Shown here: one piece after another, positions 16,142-26,947 of the stretch
Layout of the letters: every line of letters begins with the position of its first letter
How positions within the stretch are numbered: position 1 is the stretch's first letter
Assembly: GCF_019104765.1 (NCBI RefSeq)
Contig: NZ_JAHRXJ010000001.1
Coordinates: forward strand, 62,001 to 126,000
Reading direction: 5' to 3'
DNA from: Synechococcus sp. HK05
GTDB taxonomy: Bacteria; Cyanobacteriota; Cyanobacteriia; PCC-6307; Cyanobiaceae
DNA length: 64,000 bases
Notes under the pieces: generated by a model
Seen by the model: only the letters and a program-made list of their open reading frames with translations
Told to the model about the DNA's origin: nothing
Database searches by the model: none
Position numbers and translations under genes: made by a program

Positions 16142-17189
16142 TCACGGCCCAGCTGAGCCCCAGCAGCAAACCCCAGCCCCAGCTGCTACTCAGCACCCGC
16201 TGCAGAGCCGTGCTGCGCTCATCGGGGTTCTGGCGCGGCAGCTGCCAACCCAGCTGCAGGGCTCCGTACACCAGCAGCAACACCCAGGCGGGGATCTCGA
16301 GGCCGGCGCTGCTGAAGCGGAACACGCGCCAGTGCAGCAGGCTCAGGCCAGCCGCCAAGGCAATCAGGGCACTGATGGCGCCGGAAGCCCCACTCCAGCG
16401 GCGTGTGATCTGCCAGCGTGCGGCGCACAGGGCGGCCAGCCCCAGGCAGGCCAGGGCCGTGAGGCAGTAGCGGAGCACCACCGACCCCAGCTGCAACGGC
16501 GAAGCCCCCAACAGGATCAGCAGCAGGATCAGGTTGAGGATCGCTTCGAGGTCATTGGCATGAATCCAGGCCTGGCTCAGCCATTGCCAGGCCTGCCGCG
16601 GCTGCGCGGCCTCGGCGCTGGGCAGCGGCCAGTGCCGCTTCAGCTGTTTGAGCGGTCCAAGGCTGAGTGCCTGCAGGAGAGCGAGCACGAGCACGAGCAC
16701 CACCCCGCCGCTCCAGCCCCAGCCCTCGAAGAGGGCCCGATCCAGTTCAGCGCCAACCCAGGCGAACACCAGCGCGCCTGCGGCGGCGAGAGCCAGGCCC
16801 GGGCCGAAGCGCTCCAGCTGCAGCCGCAGGCGGATGGGCGTTGGTAGAGCCGCGGCAGGGGGATCGGCGGCGCTTCGATCAGGCGGCGGCAGTTGACCGG
16901 TGGCGCCCTCCAGCAGATCGAGCAGCTCCTGCAGTACGGCTGGTGCATAGGTGGCCCGCAGCTGAGCGCTGAGGCTGGCCAGGGCCGATTGCTGCTCGGC
17001 GCCTTGGCTGTGGAGCACCTGCAGCAGCAGCGGTTGGCTGGCGAGATCGCGGATGGGACCTCGCAGACCATCGTTCGCCCCCAGGGCATCCATCAGCCGG
17101 TTGGTGAGCGCCCGCGATTGCCGCAGGCCGGCGGGATCCGCGGCCAGCCACCGGTTCAGCTGCATGCCCAGGTCGTGGCCAACACCCAT
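16116..17189 (-). CDS. rhomboid-like multi-pass membrane protein
   Basis: About 357 residues starting at ATG 17189 (ATG 17165 also possible; the frame continues into the atpC terminator upstream). The first 115 residues are soluble and helical. Then come about seven hydrophobic segments. A rhomboid-like pattern is visible: HANDLEAILNLILLLILLG resembles the TM2 HxxxxHxxxN region with Glu at the second His and Asn kept, and RWSGASGAISALIALAAG resembles the TM4 GxSG serine site. I find no histidine in the last hydrophobic segments where the catalytic His should be, so it may be an inactive rhomboid relative. It overlaps the 3' end of the FHA-PBP gene by 26 bp, tail to tail. Confidence 0.6.
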   Translation of the reverse strand: MGVGHDLGMQLNRWLAADPAGLRQSRALTNRLMDALGANDGLRGPIRDLASQPLLLQVLHSQGAEQQSALASLSAQLRATYAPAVLQELLDLLEGATGQLPPPDRSAADPPAAALPTPIRLRLQLERFGPGLALAAAGALVFAWVGAELDRALFEGWGWSGGVVLVLVLALLQALSLGPLKQLKRHWPLPSAEAAQPRQAWQWLSQAWIHANDLEAILNLILLLILLGASPLQLGSVVLRYCLTALACLGLAALCAARWQITRRWSGASGAISALIALAAGLSLLHWRVFRFSSAGLEIPAWVLLLVYGALQLGWQLPRQNPDERSTALQRVLSSSWGWGLLLGLSWAVITRIRELL

Positions 17190-17212
17190 GCGCGCAATTC
17201 GCAGGCAACAAC

Positions 17213-17237
17213 AAAAAAGCGCCCCGGAGGGGGCGCT
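17213..17237 (-). terminator. rho-independent terminator of atpDC
   Basis: Read on the minus strand, AGCGCCCC (17230-17237 complement) pairs with GGGGCGCT (17218-17225 complement) around a 4-base loop, followed by a T tract (complement of the A run 17213-17218). It lies 25 bp past the atpC stop, closing the atpD-atpC operon before the rhomboid-like gene. Confidence 0.9.
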
Positions 17238-17261
17238 GTCGATCATGAAGCGTGGGCTGGA

Positions 17262-17666
17262 TCAGGCCTTGCTGGCTTGCACGCGGGCGCGGGCACGCGC
17301 CAGTTCCTGCTGGGCCTTGATCTTGTCGGTGCTGGTGGGCTGGCCTTCGAACTTGGCCACAGCGGCGGTGGCGGCATCCAGCTCCTTGCTGGCGGCTTCA
17401 GCGTTGATGCTGCTGCCGAGCTCGGCAGCATTCACCAACACCGTCACTTCGTCGGCATCCACTTCGGCAAAACCACCCTGGAGGGCGATGGCCTTCCAGC
17501 CATTGCCTTCACGCACCCGCAGCACACCGAAATCGAGGGCGGTGAGGAGGGAGACGTGGCCGGGGAGAATGCCGAGCTGACCGGTGGTACTGGGCAGGAT
17601 CACTTCGTCGGCGTTGCCGTCGAAGACGCTCTGGTCGGGTGCCAGAACGCGGAGGGTGAGAGACAT
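17262..17666 (-). CDS. atpC: ATP synthase epsilon subunit
   Basis: The 134-residue epsilon subunit belongs to the F1 central stalk and restrains ATP hydrolysis. It starts MSLTLRVLAPDQSVFDG and has the beta-sandwich signature EVILPSTTGQLGILPGHVSLLTALDFGVLRV, followed by a helical C-terminus ending in QELARARARVQAS. Length is typical for cyanobacteria. It follows atpD by 16 bp and shares its transcript; the other F1/Fo subunits are elsewhere, as is usual in cyanobacteria. Confidence 0.97.
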   Translation of the reverse strand: MSLTLRVLAPDQSVFDGNADEVILPSTTGQLGILPGHVSLLTALDFGVLRVREGNGWKAIALQGGFAEVDADEVTVLVNAAELGSSINAEAASKELDAATAAVAKFEGQPTSTDKIKAQQELARARARVQASKA

Positions 17667-17682
17667 CAGTTAAGACTCCGGA

Positions 17683-19143
<1,461 letters not shown>

Positions 19144-19309
19144 TTATGGGAGAAGTCGCTGGGGACGCGCAGCGGGACTAGACCCGCTCCGAAGCGGCGC
19201 AACCTTACCACTGCGTGCCATCCACCCCGTTCGGTTCGGTAGGGCCGCAGCTGCTGTTCGGTCAACCGCCCCGGTCCGCAGTTGAACGGCGGCCTGCCGC
19301 CCTCATACC

Positions 19310-19336
19310 TTGGCACTCACGGCAGGCGAGTGCTAA
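19310..19336 (+). promoter_or_regulatory. CIRCE element (HrcA operator) upstream of groESL
   Basis: TTGGCACTC (19310-19318), a 9-base spacer and GAGTGCTAA (19328-19336) match the CIRCE consensus TTAGCACTC-N9-GAGTGCTAA with one mismatch in the left arm. It lies 90 bp before the groES ATG. CIRCE is the binding site of the heat-shock repressor HrcA, so groES-groEL is probably derepressed by heat or unfolded protein. No hrcA gene is in this window. Confidence 0.93.
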
Positions 19337-19425
19337 CTCCCTCCGCCGGGCGTTTCAACGCCGCGACCCTGGCAGCGTCTCTGGCGCCATGCCAATGGTT
19401 TCGCCTTTTTCATCGCATTCCATCC

Positions 19426-19737
19426 ATGGCTGCTGTTTCTCTCAGCGTTTCCACCGTTAAGCCCCTCGGCGACCGCATCTTCATCAAGGTGTCGGAGTCT
19501 GAGGAGAAAACCGCCGGCGGCATCCTTCTGCCTGACACCGCCAAGGAAAAGCCCCAGGTGGGCGAAGTGGTGCAGGTGGGCCCCGGTAAGCGCAACGACG
19601 ACGGTTCCCGTCAGGCCCCCGAAGTGAGCGTGGGCGACAAGGTGCTTTACAGCAAGTACGCCGGCACCGACATCAAGCTCGGCGCCGATGAGTACGTGCT
19701 CCTGTCCGAGAAGGACATCCTGGCCGTCGTCAACTGA
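19426..19737 (+). CDS. groES: co-chaperonin GroES
   Basis: A 103-residue Hsp10 that caps the GroEL ring. The start ATG 19426 gives [20 protein letters not shown], the usual cyanobacterial N-terminus. The mobile-loop region [18 protein letters not shown] and [22 protein letters not shown] are present. The frame is open upstream to 19282, but that part overlaps the CIRCE region and lacks homology. A HIP1-type octamer GCGATCGC spans the base just after the stop (19738-19745). It is followed after 60 bp by groEL. Confidence 0.97.
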   Translation: MAAVSLSVSTVKPLGDRIFIKVSESEEKTAGGILLPDTAKEKPQVGEVVQVGPGKRNDDGSRQAPEVSVGDKVLYSKYAGTDIKLGADEYVLLSEKDILAVVN

Positions 19738-19770
19738 GCGATCGCTCACCGCGATTCAGATTTTCCTTAA

Positions 19771-21429
<1,659 letters not shown>

Positions 21430-21488
21430 AGCCAGACGGGAAGAGGCTGACCTCTTCCCTCGCACCATTCAGTCATCGCAACGCCTTT

Positions 21489-21513
21489 GGGGCACGTCCG
21501 TGCCCCATTTTTT
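21489..21513 (+). terminator. rho-independent terminator of groESL
   Basis: GGGGCAC (21489-21495) and GTGCCCC (21500-21506) form a 7-bp stem with a GTCC loop, followed by A and a run of T. A second hairpin, GGGAAGAGG paired with CCTCTTCCC (about 21438-21459), lies just after the groEL stop and may stabilise the mRNA end. Confidence 0.9.
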
Positions 21514-21569
21514 GTGCCTGCCGCTCGGCGTGGATCGGAGGCGCCCAAGCCCTGTTGAGGGCCTGTTGT

Positions 21570-21593
21570 ATAGGCTCTGCAATATGAGCCTAT
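21570..21593. repeat. 8-bp inverted repeat in the groEL-downstream gap
   Basis: ATAGGCTC (21570-21577) and GAGCCTAT (21586-21593) are perfect inverted repeats with an 8-base spacer, flanked by a further CCTG/CAGG pair (21562-21565 and 21596-21599). There is no T tract, so it is more like an operator or an RNA stem-loop than a terminator. It lies about 115 bp before the small ribbon-helix-helix-like gene. Confidence 0.6.
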
Positions 21594-21709
21594 GCCAGGG
21601 GGCTGTTGTCGTGCTGACGGGAGGGCTGGGAGGCGAAGGTGGAAAGACTCGTTGCTGAGCGGGGAAATGGACGCGAGGAGGGAGGTGTATTGTTCTGGCT
21701 ATACGAATC

Positions 21710-22075
21710 TTGCTTGTGTCGCGTCCTGGGGCTTTCGCTGCAAATTTCAGGCCTGAAGTCTTGGATCGCTTCAGGGATCTCTGCAGGCGGCAGGGAAAGC
21801 AGTACACCAAGGTTCTCGAGCGCCTGGCTGAGGTTTACCTGGAGACAGAAGGTGCCGTGCTGGATGGAGTGGTTTCTGTTGGACCGCCAGACCCTGACAG
21901 GAAGAAGCGGCTGGTCCAAGTGGAGTCACTCCAGAACAAGCTGCTGGAAGATCTCTTGAAGCGTGTGGAGCTCCTGGAGAAGCACAAGGTGAAGGCCGAC
22001 TATGAGCTCGAGCGTGTGCAAAAGAGCCTTGCGTTTCTGCGCTCCGGTCTTCACGAGCCAGGCTCCAGGAGCTGA
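21710..22075 (+). CDS. small protein with possible ribbon-helix-helix N-terminus and coiled coil
   Basis: 121 residues from TTG 21710 (GTG 21716 is an alternative; no ATG is available). The segment FRPEVLDRFRDLCRRQGKQY followed by TKVLERLAEVYLE resembles a CopG/ribbon-helix-helix fold. The C-terminal half (RLVQVESLQNKLLEDLLKRV ... YELERVQKSLAFL) is a probable coiled coil. Local GC is lower (31 of 60 bases at 21661-21720) and codon use differs from neighbours, suggesting a recent arrival. A GGAGG stretch at 21681-21685 precedes the frame but is not placed well for the TTG. I assign no function. Confidence 0.5.
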   Translation: MLVSRPGAFAANFRPEVLDRFRDLCRRQGKQYTKVLERLAEVYLETEGAVLDGVVSVGPPDPDRKKRLVQVESLQNKLLEDLLKRVELLEKHKVKADYELERVQKSLAFLRSGLHEPGSRS

Positions 22076-22174
22076 CCCTTCAGGGACTTGACCCGACCCG
22101 CAACAATGTTCGCTGTGAACAGTCGGTAGGTGGTGCTGTCTGAAACGGTATCCGTCATCACCGAATGAATTCGC

Positions 22175-23530
22175 GTGCGGTTTCCTTTGCGACAGCGTCG
22201 ATTGCTGATCGCTGCTCTCACTGTTCCAGCGCTTCAGCTCTTGCTGGGTGCCTTCCTTCCGGCCCAGGCTGCAGAGGCCACGCTGGATAGCTCCGACAAC
22301 ACCCTGCTCCTGATCTCGGCAGCGATGGTGTTGTTGATGACCCCTGGTCTGGCCTTCTTCTACGGCGGCTTTGTTCAGGGGCGCAACGTGCTCAACACGA
22401 TGGCGATGAGCTTCGTGATGATGGGCATCGCCACCTTGGTGTGGGCGAGTTTTGGTTTCAGCTTGGCCTTCGCTGATGGCGGCGCCGCCCAGGCTGTGGT
22501 GGGAAACCCCTTCACCTTTGCTCTGCTTGAGCGTCTGCCGGAGGTCTGGGATGGCTTGGCCGTTCCCGGCCTCACCTTTGCCCTGTTCCAGGGCATGTTC
22601 GCGATCATCACGCCGGCTCTGATTTCAGGCGCCCTGGTGGAGCGCATCAGCTTCCGCTTCTGGTGCCTGTTCACGCCGATCTGGCTGCTCCTGGTTTATT
22701 CCCCGTTGGCCCATATGGTCTGGGGCGGCGGCTTCCTCGGTAAGGATCTCGACTTCGCCGGTGGCACCGTGGTGCACATCAGCTCCGGTGTCACGGCATT
22801 GGTGCTGGCTGGTCTGATTGGCGCCCGGCGCCAGTGGCCCAAGGCCATCCGTCCTCCCCATGACGTGACCCAGATCCTGCTGGGCACCGGACTGCTCTGG
22901 TTTGGTTGGTTCGGCTTCAACGGCGGTAGCCAGCTGGCCGTTGGCGGTGCTGAGATTCCATTCACCACCACCCATGTCGCTGCAGCGGCAGGTCTGGTGG
23001 CCTGGTCGGTGGTGGAAACCTGCCGCCGCGATGGCAAGCCCACCGCTGTAGGAATGGCCACCGGCGCCGTGGCCGGTCTGGTGGGCATCACGCCGGCGGC
23101 TGGTTTTGTCAGCATTGGATCAGCCATGGCGATCGGTGCGATCACCGCGGTTCTCTGCTACGTGTCGGTGCAGGTGAAGGTGAAGCTTCGCTTTGACGAT
23201 TCTCTCGACACCTACGCAGTCCATGGTGTGGGCGGCACCGCCGGTGCCCTGCTGACGGGTGTCTTTGCCAACGCTGAGCTCATCTCCTCGCACCCCGCCG
23301 GTCAGGTTCTGGCCGAACAGGGCCGTGGGGCCTTGGTTCTGGGTCAGCTGCAGGCCGTGCTGGTGGCCTACGGCCTGGCTGCGATCGGTACCTTCTTGAT
23401 CGCTGGCGTCTTGCGCGGCCTCGGTGTTCCGTTCCGGGTGAAGGAAGACGCTGAGAACCTTGGTGTGGATGTCGCCGAACATGGCGAAGAGGCTTACGCG
23501 GAGCGGGTTGGCTCCCCGCAGCTGTTCTGA
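22175..23530 (+). CDS. amt: ammonium transporter (Amt family)
   Basis: A 451-residue inner-membrane ammonium channel with 11 predicted spans after a cleavable-looking N-terminal segment (LLIAALTVPALQLLLGAFLPAQAAE). Family signatures: MVLLMTPGLAFFYGGFVQGRNVLNTM, LVYSPLAHMVWGGGFLG, DFAGGTVVHISSGVTALVLAG (signature with the first pore histidine) and YAVHGVGGTAGALLTGVFA (second pore histidine). It starts at GTG 22175. In cyanobacteria amt genes are usually controlled by NtcA; I did not find a convincing GTA-N8-TAC site in the 100 bp upstream. No glnK neighbour is present. Confidence 0.95.
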   Translation: MRFPLRQRRLLIAALTVPALQLLLGAFLPAQAAEATLDSSDNTLLLISAAMVLLMTPGLAFFYGGFVQGRNVLNTMAMSFVMMGIATLVWASFGFSLAFADGGAAQAVVGNPFTFALLERLPEVWDGLAVPGLTFALFQGMFAIITPALISGALVERISFRFWCLFTPIWLLLVYSPLAHMVWGGGFLGKDLDFAGGTVVHISSGVTALVLAGLIGARRQWPKAIRPPHDVTQILLGTGLLWFGWFGFNGGSQLAVGGAEIPFTTTHVAAAAGLVAWSVVETCRRDGKPTAVGMATGAVAGLVGITPAAGFVSIGSAMAIGAITAVLCYVSVQVKVKLRFDDSLDTYAVHGVGGTAGALLTGVFANAELISSHPAGQVLAEQGRGALVLGQLQAVLVAYGLAAIGTFLIAGVLRGLGVPFRVKEDAENLGVDVAEHGEEAYAERVGSPQLF

Positions 23531-23538
23531 GCCAAGCC

Positions 23539-24021
23539 TCAAGCGTTGGGCTTGAAGGTGAGCGCTACGCCGTTGTTGCAGTAGCGCTTGCCGGTGGGTT
23601 TGGGGCCATCGCCGAACACGTGCCCTTGGTGGCCGCCGCAGCGGCTGCAGTGGTATTCGGTGCGCGGCACGATCAGCTTGAAGTCGACCTTGGTGCCGAT
23701 CGCCTTGGGCAGGGGCTGCCAGAAGCTTGGCCAGCCGGTGCCGCTGTCGTATTTGGCTTTGGAGCTGAACAGGGCAAGATCGCAGCCGGCGCAATGAAAG
23801 GTGCCGGCCCGCTTCTCGTTGTTGAGGGGGCTGCTGAAGGGCCGCTCGGTGCCTTCCTGGCGGAGCACCTGATACGCCGCAGGGCTCAGGCGCCGTTTCC
23901 ATTCGGCGTCGCTGAGGGTCCACTTGGGGTCAGTCGCCGCTGAGGCCGCTTCAGCTGCAGTGGCACCGAGCATCGGGCTGAACAGAGCCGTGAGGCTCGC
24001 CAGAAAGCTGCGCCGGGGCAT
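23539..24021 (-). CDS. msrB: exported peptide-methionine (R)-S-oxide reductase MsrB
   Basis: MsrB reduces the R epimer of methionine sulfoxide. Start ATG 24021 gives MPRRSFLASLTALFSPMLGA, with a twin-arginine (Tat)-like signal peptide and probable cleavage after AEA. The MsrB domain has zinc-ligand pairs CAGC and CSRC, GTGWPSFWQPL, and the catalytic cysteine in GKRYCNNGVALTF. The frame is open upstream to 24090 but that part overlaps secG and lacks homology. The signal predicts a periplasmic or lumenal enzyme, which pairs with the exported MsrA near the right end. Confidence 0.93.
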   Translation of the reverse strand: MPRRSFLASLTALFSPMLGATAAEAASAATDPKWTLSDAEWKRRLSPAAYQVLRQEGTERPFSSPLNNEKRAGTFHCAGCDLALFSSKAKYDSGTGWPSFWQPLPKAIGTKVDFKLIVPRTEYHCSRCGGHQGHVFGDGPKPTGKRYCNNGVALTFKPNA

Positions 24022-24067
24022 CGTCAAGGTGCGAATCGGGAAGGCTGTGGGGTGATCAGGGTGGTGA

Positions 24068-24301
24068 TCAGAGCTTGAACCAGCCAGCACTCAGGGCCGT
24101 GGCCAGACCCAGGAACACGGCCAGCAACGTCCAGGTGATGCGGTTGAGGGTGGCTTCAGCGCTGCGGGCACTGCTGAACATCGAGCTGCCACTGGAGGCG
24201 AGCCCGCCCATGCCATCGCCCTTGGGGCTGTGCAGCAACACGCTGATCATCAGCAGCACGCCGCTGGCCAGCCAGATCCAGGTGAAAACGGTTTGAAGCA
24301 T
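24068..24301 (-). CDS. secG: protein-export membrane protein SecG
   Basis: A 77-residue subunit of the SecYEG translocon with two membrane spans (WIWLASGVLLMISVLL and WTLLAVFLGLATALSAGW) joined by the characteristic glycine/serine loop GDGMGGLASSGSSMFSS. Length and sequence fit cyanobacterial SecG. It sits between gpmI and msrB on the same strand, and its stop is 47 bp before the msrB start. Confidence 0.93.
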   Translation of the reverse strand: MLQTVFTWIWLASGVLLMISVLLHSPKGDGMGGLASSGSSMFSSARSAEATLNRITWTLLAVFLGLATALSAGWFKL

Positions 24302-24325
24302 GTGCTGAAGCCTAGTGGGCTGGAT

Positions 24326-25993
24326 TCAGACCCCCAGGGTCTGGGGGATGCGGCTGGGCACGGCGGTGCTCCCCACGGGGACAACCAGGGAGCTGCCGGT
24401 CATGCGTGAGGGCTGCGGCAGACCGAGGATCTCCAACAGGGTGGGGGCGATATCCGCCAGACCGCCGCCGCTGCGGAGCTCGACGGCGTTGCCGTGGCCA
24501 GGCAGCTTGCGCTGCTCACCTTCCACCAGGATCACCGGCACCGGATTGGTGGTGTGGGCAGTCCAGGGACGACCATCCGGGCCTTCCATCAGTTCGGCAT
24601 TGCCGTGATCGGCGGTGACCAGCAAGGTGCCACCCATCCGGTTCGTGGCTTCCAGCAGGCGACCCACGCTCTGATCCACCGTGTGAATGGCATCGATCGT
24701 GGCGTTCATTTCGCCGGTGTGCCCCACCATGTCGGGGTTGGCGTAGTTGATCACCACCAGCGCGTAGATGCCTTTGTTGATCGCGGCAATGCAGTGGTCG
24801 GTGAGCTGCTCGGCCGACATGGCCGGTGCCTGGTCGTAGGTGGCCACGCGTGGGGAGGGCACCAGATGGCGGTCTTCGCCGGGGTAGGGCTGCTCGATGC
24901 CACCGTTCATGAAATAGGTGACGTGGGGATATTTCTCCGTTTCGGCCGTGCGGAACTGGCGTAAACCGGCCTCTGACACCACCTGGCCCAGCAGGCCATC
25001 CAGCGATTCCGGCGGGAAGGCCACCGCCACGGGCAAGCCTGCTTCGTATTGCGTGAAGGTGACGACGGAAAGATCGTCGATCAGCTCGCGCTCAAAGTCG
25101 TTGAACTCAGGCAACACCAGGGCCCGGATGATCTGCCGCACCCGATCCGGCCGGAAGTTGAAGCACACCACACCATCGCCCGGGGCGATGCAGCCTGGGG
25201 CCAGACGCGTGGGTTCAATGAACTCATCGGTGGTGCCGCTGGCGTAGGCGCTCTCCAGCGCGTCTTGGGCGGATGCGGCGTCCGCCGGCCCGTCGTTGCA
25301 GAGCAGGCGGTAGGCCTTTTCAGTGCGATCCCAGCGGTTGTCGCGATCCATGGCCCAGTAGCGGCCACAGACCGTGCTGATGGAGCCCACGCCGGCCTTG
25401 GCCATTTGGGCCTCGATCGTGCGCAGATAGCCGGGTGCACTCTGGGTGGGTGTATCGCGACCGTCGGTGATCACGTGGATGCACACGTTCTGCAGGCCGC
25501 GGCCCGCAGCCCAGAGCAACAAACCGCCCAGATGATCGAGATGGCTGTGCACGCCGCCGTCAGAGCAGAGCCCGATCAGGTGCAGCGTGTTGCCGTTGGC
25601 CACCAGCCGGTCAGCCAGGGCATTGAGTTCAGGGTTGTCGTTGATGCTGCCGTCGCGCACGGCCTGGCTGATCCGCACCAGCTCCTGGCGGATCACACGG
25701 CCGGCGCCGATGGTGAGGTGCCCCACCTCTGAGTTGCCCATCTGGTCGTCGGGCAGGCCCACATCGGCGCCACTGGCCTCGATCAGGGTGTGGGGATAGG
25801 CATGCCATAGGGCATCCATCACCGGTGTGTCTGCGGCACGGATGGCGTTGTGGGCGTCGTCGTGGCGGTAGCCCCATCCATCGAGGATGCACAACACAAC
25901 GGGCGCAACGTTTCCCCGTTTGGATTCGGGTCCGTCACCGTTCGCCGGTCGTCCGTGTTCGTGCCCTGGCTCGGTCGACGTTGAAGCTGTCAC
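24326..25993 (-). CDS. gpmI: 2,3-bisphosphoglycerate-independent phosphoglycerate mutase
   Basis: Interconverts 3- and 2-phosphoglycerate with two metal ions. The core begins [15 protein letters not shown] (metal Asp in ILDGWG). The phosphoserine nucleophile is in [11 protein letters not shown], and later motifs [24 protein letters not shown]-type [11 protein letters not shown] and [11 protein letters not shown] complete the active site. About 555 residues from GTG 25993 ([10 protein letters not shown]); an ATG at 26017 in the same frame adds 8 residues. It is divergent from pyrR and followed by secG 24 bp later. Confidence 0.95.
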   Translation of the reverse strand: MTASTSTEPGHEHGRPANGDGPESKRGNVAPVVLCILDGWGYRHDDAHNAIRAADTPVMDALWHAYPHTLIEASGADVGLPDDQMGNSEVGHLTIGAGRVIRQELVRISQAVRDGSINDNPELNALADRLVANGNTLHLIGLCSDGGVHSHLDHLGGLLLWAAGRGLQNVCIHVITDGRDTPTQSAPGYLRTIEAQMAKAGVGSISTVCGRYWAMDRDNRWDRTEKAYRLLCNDGPADAASAQDALESAYASGTTDEFIEPTRLAPGCIAPGDGVVCFNFRPDRVRQIIRALVLPEFNDFERELIDDLSVVTFTQYEAGLPVAVAFPPESLDGLLGQVVSEAGLRQFRTAETEKYPHVTYFMNGGIEQPYPGEDRHLVPSPRVATYDQAPAMSAEQLTDHCIAAINKGIYALVVINYANPDMVGHTGEMNATIDAIHTVDQSVGRLLEATNRMGGTLLVTADHGNAELMEGPDGRPWTAHTTNPVPVILVEGEQRKLPGHGNAVELRSGGGLADIAPTLLEILGLPQPSRMTGSSLVVPVGSTAVPSRIPQTLGV

Positions 25994-26133
25994 CCGCTCG
26001 ATCCTGCCTCGCCGCAACTCCTTCTCAACACAACCTACCCCGCGCCTCGGACTGATCCCGCTGTGATCCCGGCCGCGTCAGCTTTTGGCCACACCTGCTG
26101 ATCCCGGTACCATCGGCGCCCGCCAGCGCACAT

Positions 26134-26676
26134 ATGTCAGCCGATCGCATGGAGATCCTCTCGGCCGACGAGCTGGGACGGACCCTCAATCGCCTTGCTT
26201 CCCAGGTGTTGGAGAGCGTGGCTGACAGCCATCAAGTGGTGTTGTTGGGCATTCCCACCCGCGGTGTGGCCCTGGCCGAGGTGTTAGCCCAACGCCTGGA
26301 GGCGCTGTGCGGGCATCCGATCGACTGCGGCAGCCTCGATCCCACGTTTCACCGGGATGATCTCGATCGCATCGGCACCCGTTTGGCCACCCCAACCCAG
26401 CTACCTGCTGATCTGGAGGGGCGCGATGTGGTCTTGGTCGACGATGTGATCTTTACCGGTCGCACCGTGCGCGCTGCCCTCGAGGCCCTGCAGGCCTGGG
26501 GTAGGCCTCGCCGGGTGCGGTTGTTGGTGATGGTGGACCGCGGCCATCGGGAGCTGCCGATCCAGCCGGACTTCTGCGGCCGGGTCGTGCCCACCAGTCG
26601 GCAGGAGTTGATTGCGCTCTGCTTGCAGTCGATCGATCAGGAAGAAGGTGTGTTCCTGGTCAAAGAGGCCGGTTGA
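26134..26676 (+). CDS. pyrR: PyrR bifunctional regulator/uracil phosphoribosyltransferase
   Basis: 180 residues with the PyrR N-terminal signature ILSADELGRTLNRLASQVLE, GIPTRGVALAEVLAQRLE, and the PRPP-binding loop DVVLVDDVIFTGRTVRAAL. In Gram-positive bacteria PyrR controls pyr mRNA attenuation and has weak uracil phosphoribosyltransferase activity; in cyanobacteria the role is less certain. No pyr biosynthesis gene adjoins it. Length is standard for the family. Confidence 0.93.
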   Translation: MSADRMEILSADELGRTLNRLASQVLESVADSHQVVLLGIPTRGVALAEVLAQRLEALCGHPIDCGSLDPTFHRDDLDRIGTRLATPTQLPADLEGRDVVLVDDVIFTGRTVRAALEALQAWGRPRRVRLLVMVDRGHRELPIQPDFCGRVVPTSRQELIALCLQSIDQEEGVFLVKEAG

Positions 26677-26684
26677 GCCCGGCC

Positions 26685-26933
26685 TCAGGCCACCGGCTCC
26701 AGCTCATCGCTGCGGAAATGGGCCCGGAAGCGGCCGAAGGCCACGATCACCGGCATGGTGGGGCTGATGGTGCGGCCCTTGTAATCGGTAAGCACCTGGA
26801 ACACTTCACCCTGTTGGCCCTTGAGATCGAAGGCCTGGCCGCGATGCTCGGGATGGTGAAAGACCACCACGCTCTGGCTCACCTTGACCTGATCTCCTGC
26901 CTGCATCGAGGGTGATGGGGATGGGGGCACCAT
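26685..26933 (-). CDS. ftrV: ferredoxin-thioredoxin reductase, variable chain
   Basis: The small non-catalytic alpha chain of FTR, which docks ferredoxin so that light-derived electrons reach thioredoxin. Its SH3-like sequence is recognised by AGDQVKVSQSVVVFHHPEH, FDLKGQQGEVFQVLTDYKG, and the end FRAHFRSDELEPV. 82 residues from ATG 26933; the internal ATG 26906 (MQAGDQVKV) would give 73, nearer the usual cyanobacterial size. The catalytic chain ftrC is not in the window. It follows the TPR-like membrane protein gene by 14 bp. Confidence 0.9.
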   Translation of the reverse strand: MVPPSPSPSMQAGDQVKVSQSVVVFHHPEHRGQAFDLKGQQGEVFQVLTDYKGRTISPTMPVIVAFGRFRAHFRSDELEPVA

Positions 26934-26947
26934 CCTGTCACGCGTGA

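Noticed and set aside
22076-22174. Possible NtcA site upstream of amt (GTATCCGTCATCAC)
   Set aside because: The right half-site is CAC, not TAC, and no -10 box is spaced correctly, so it is not a supported NtcA box.
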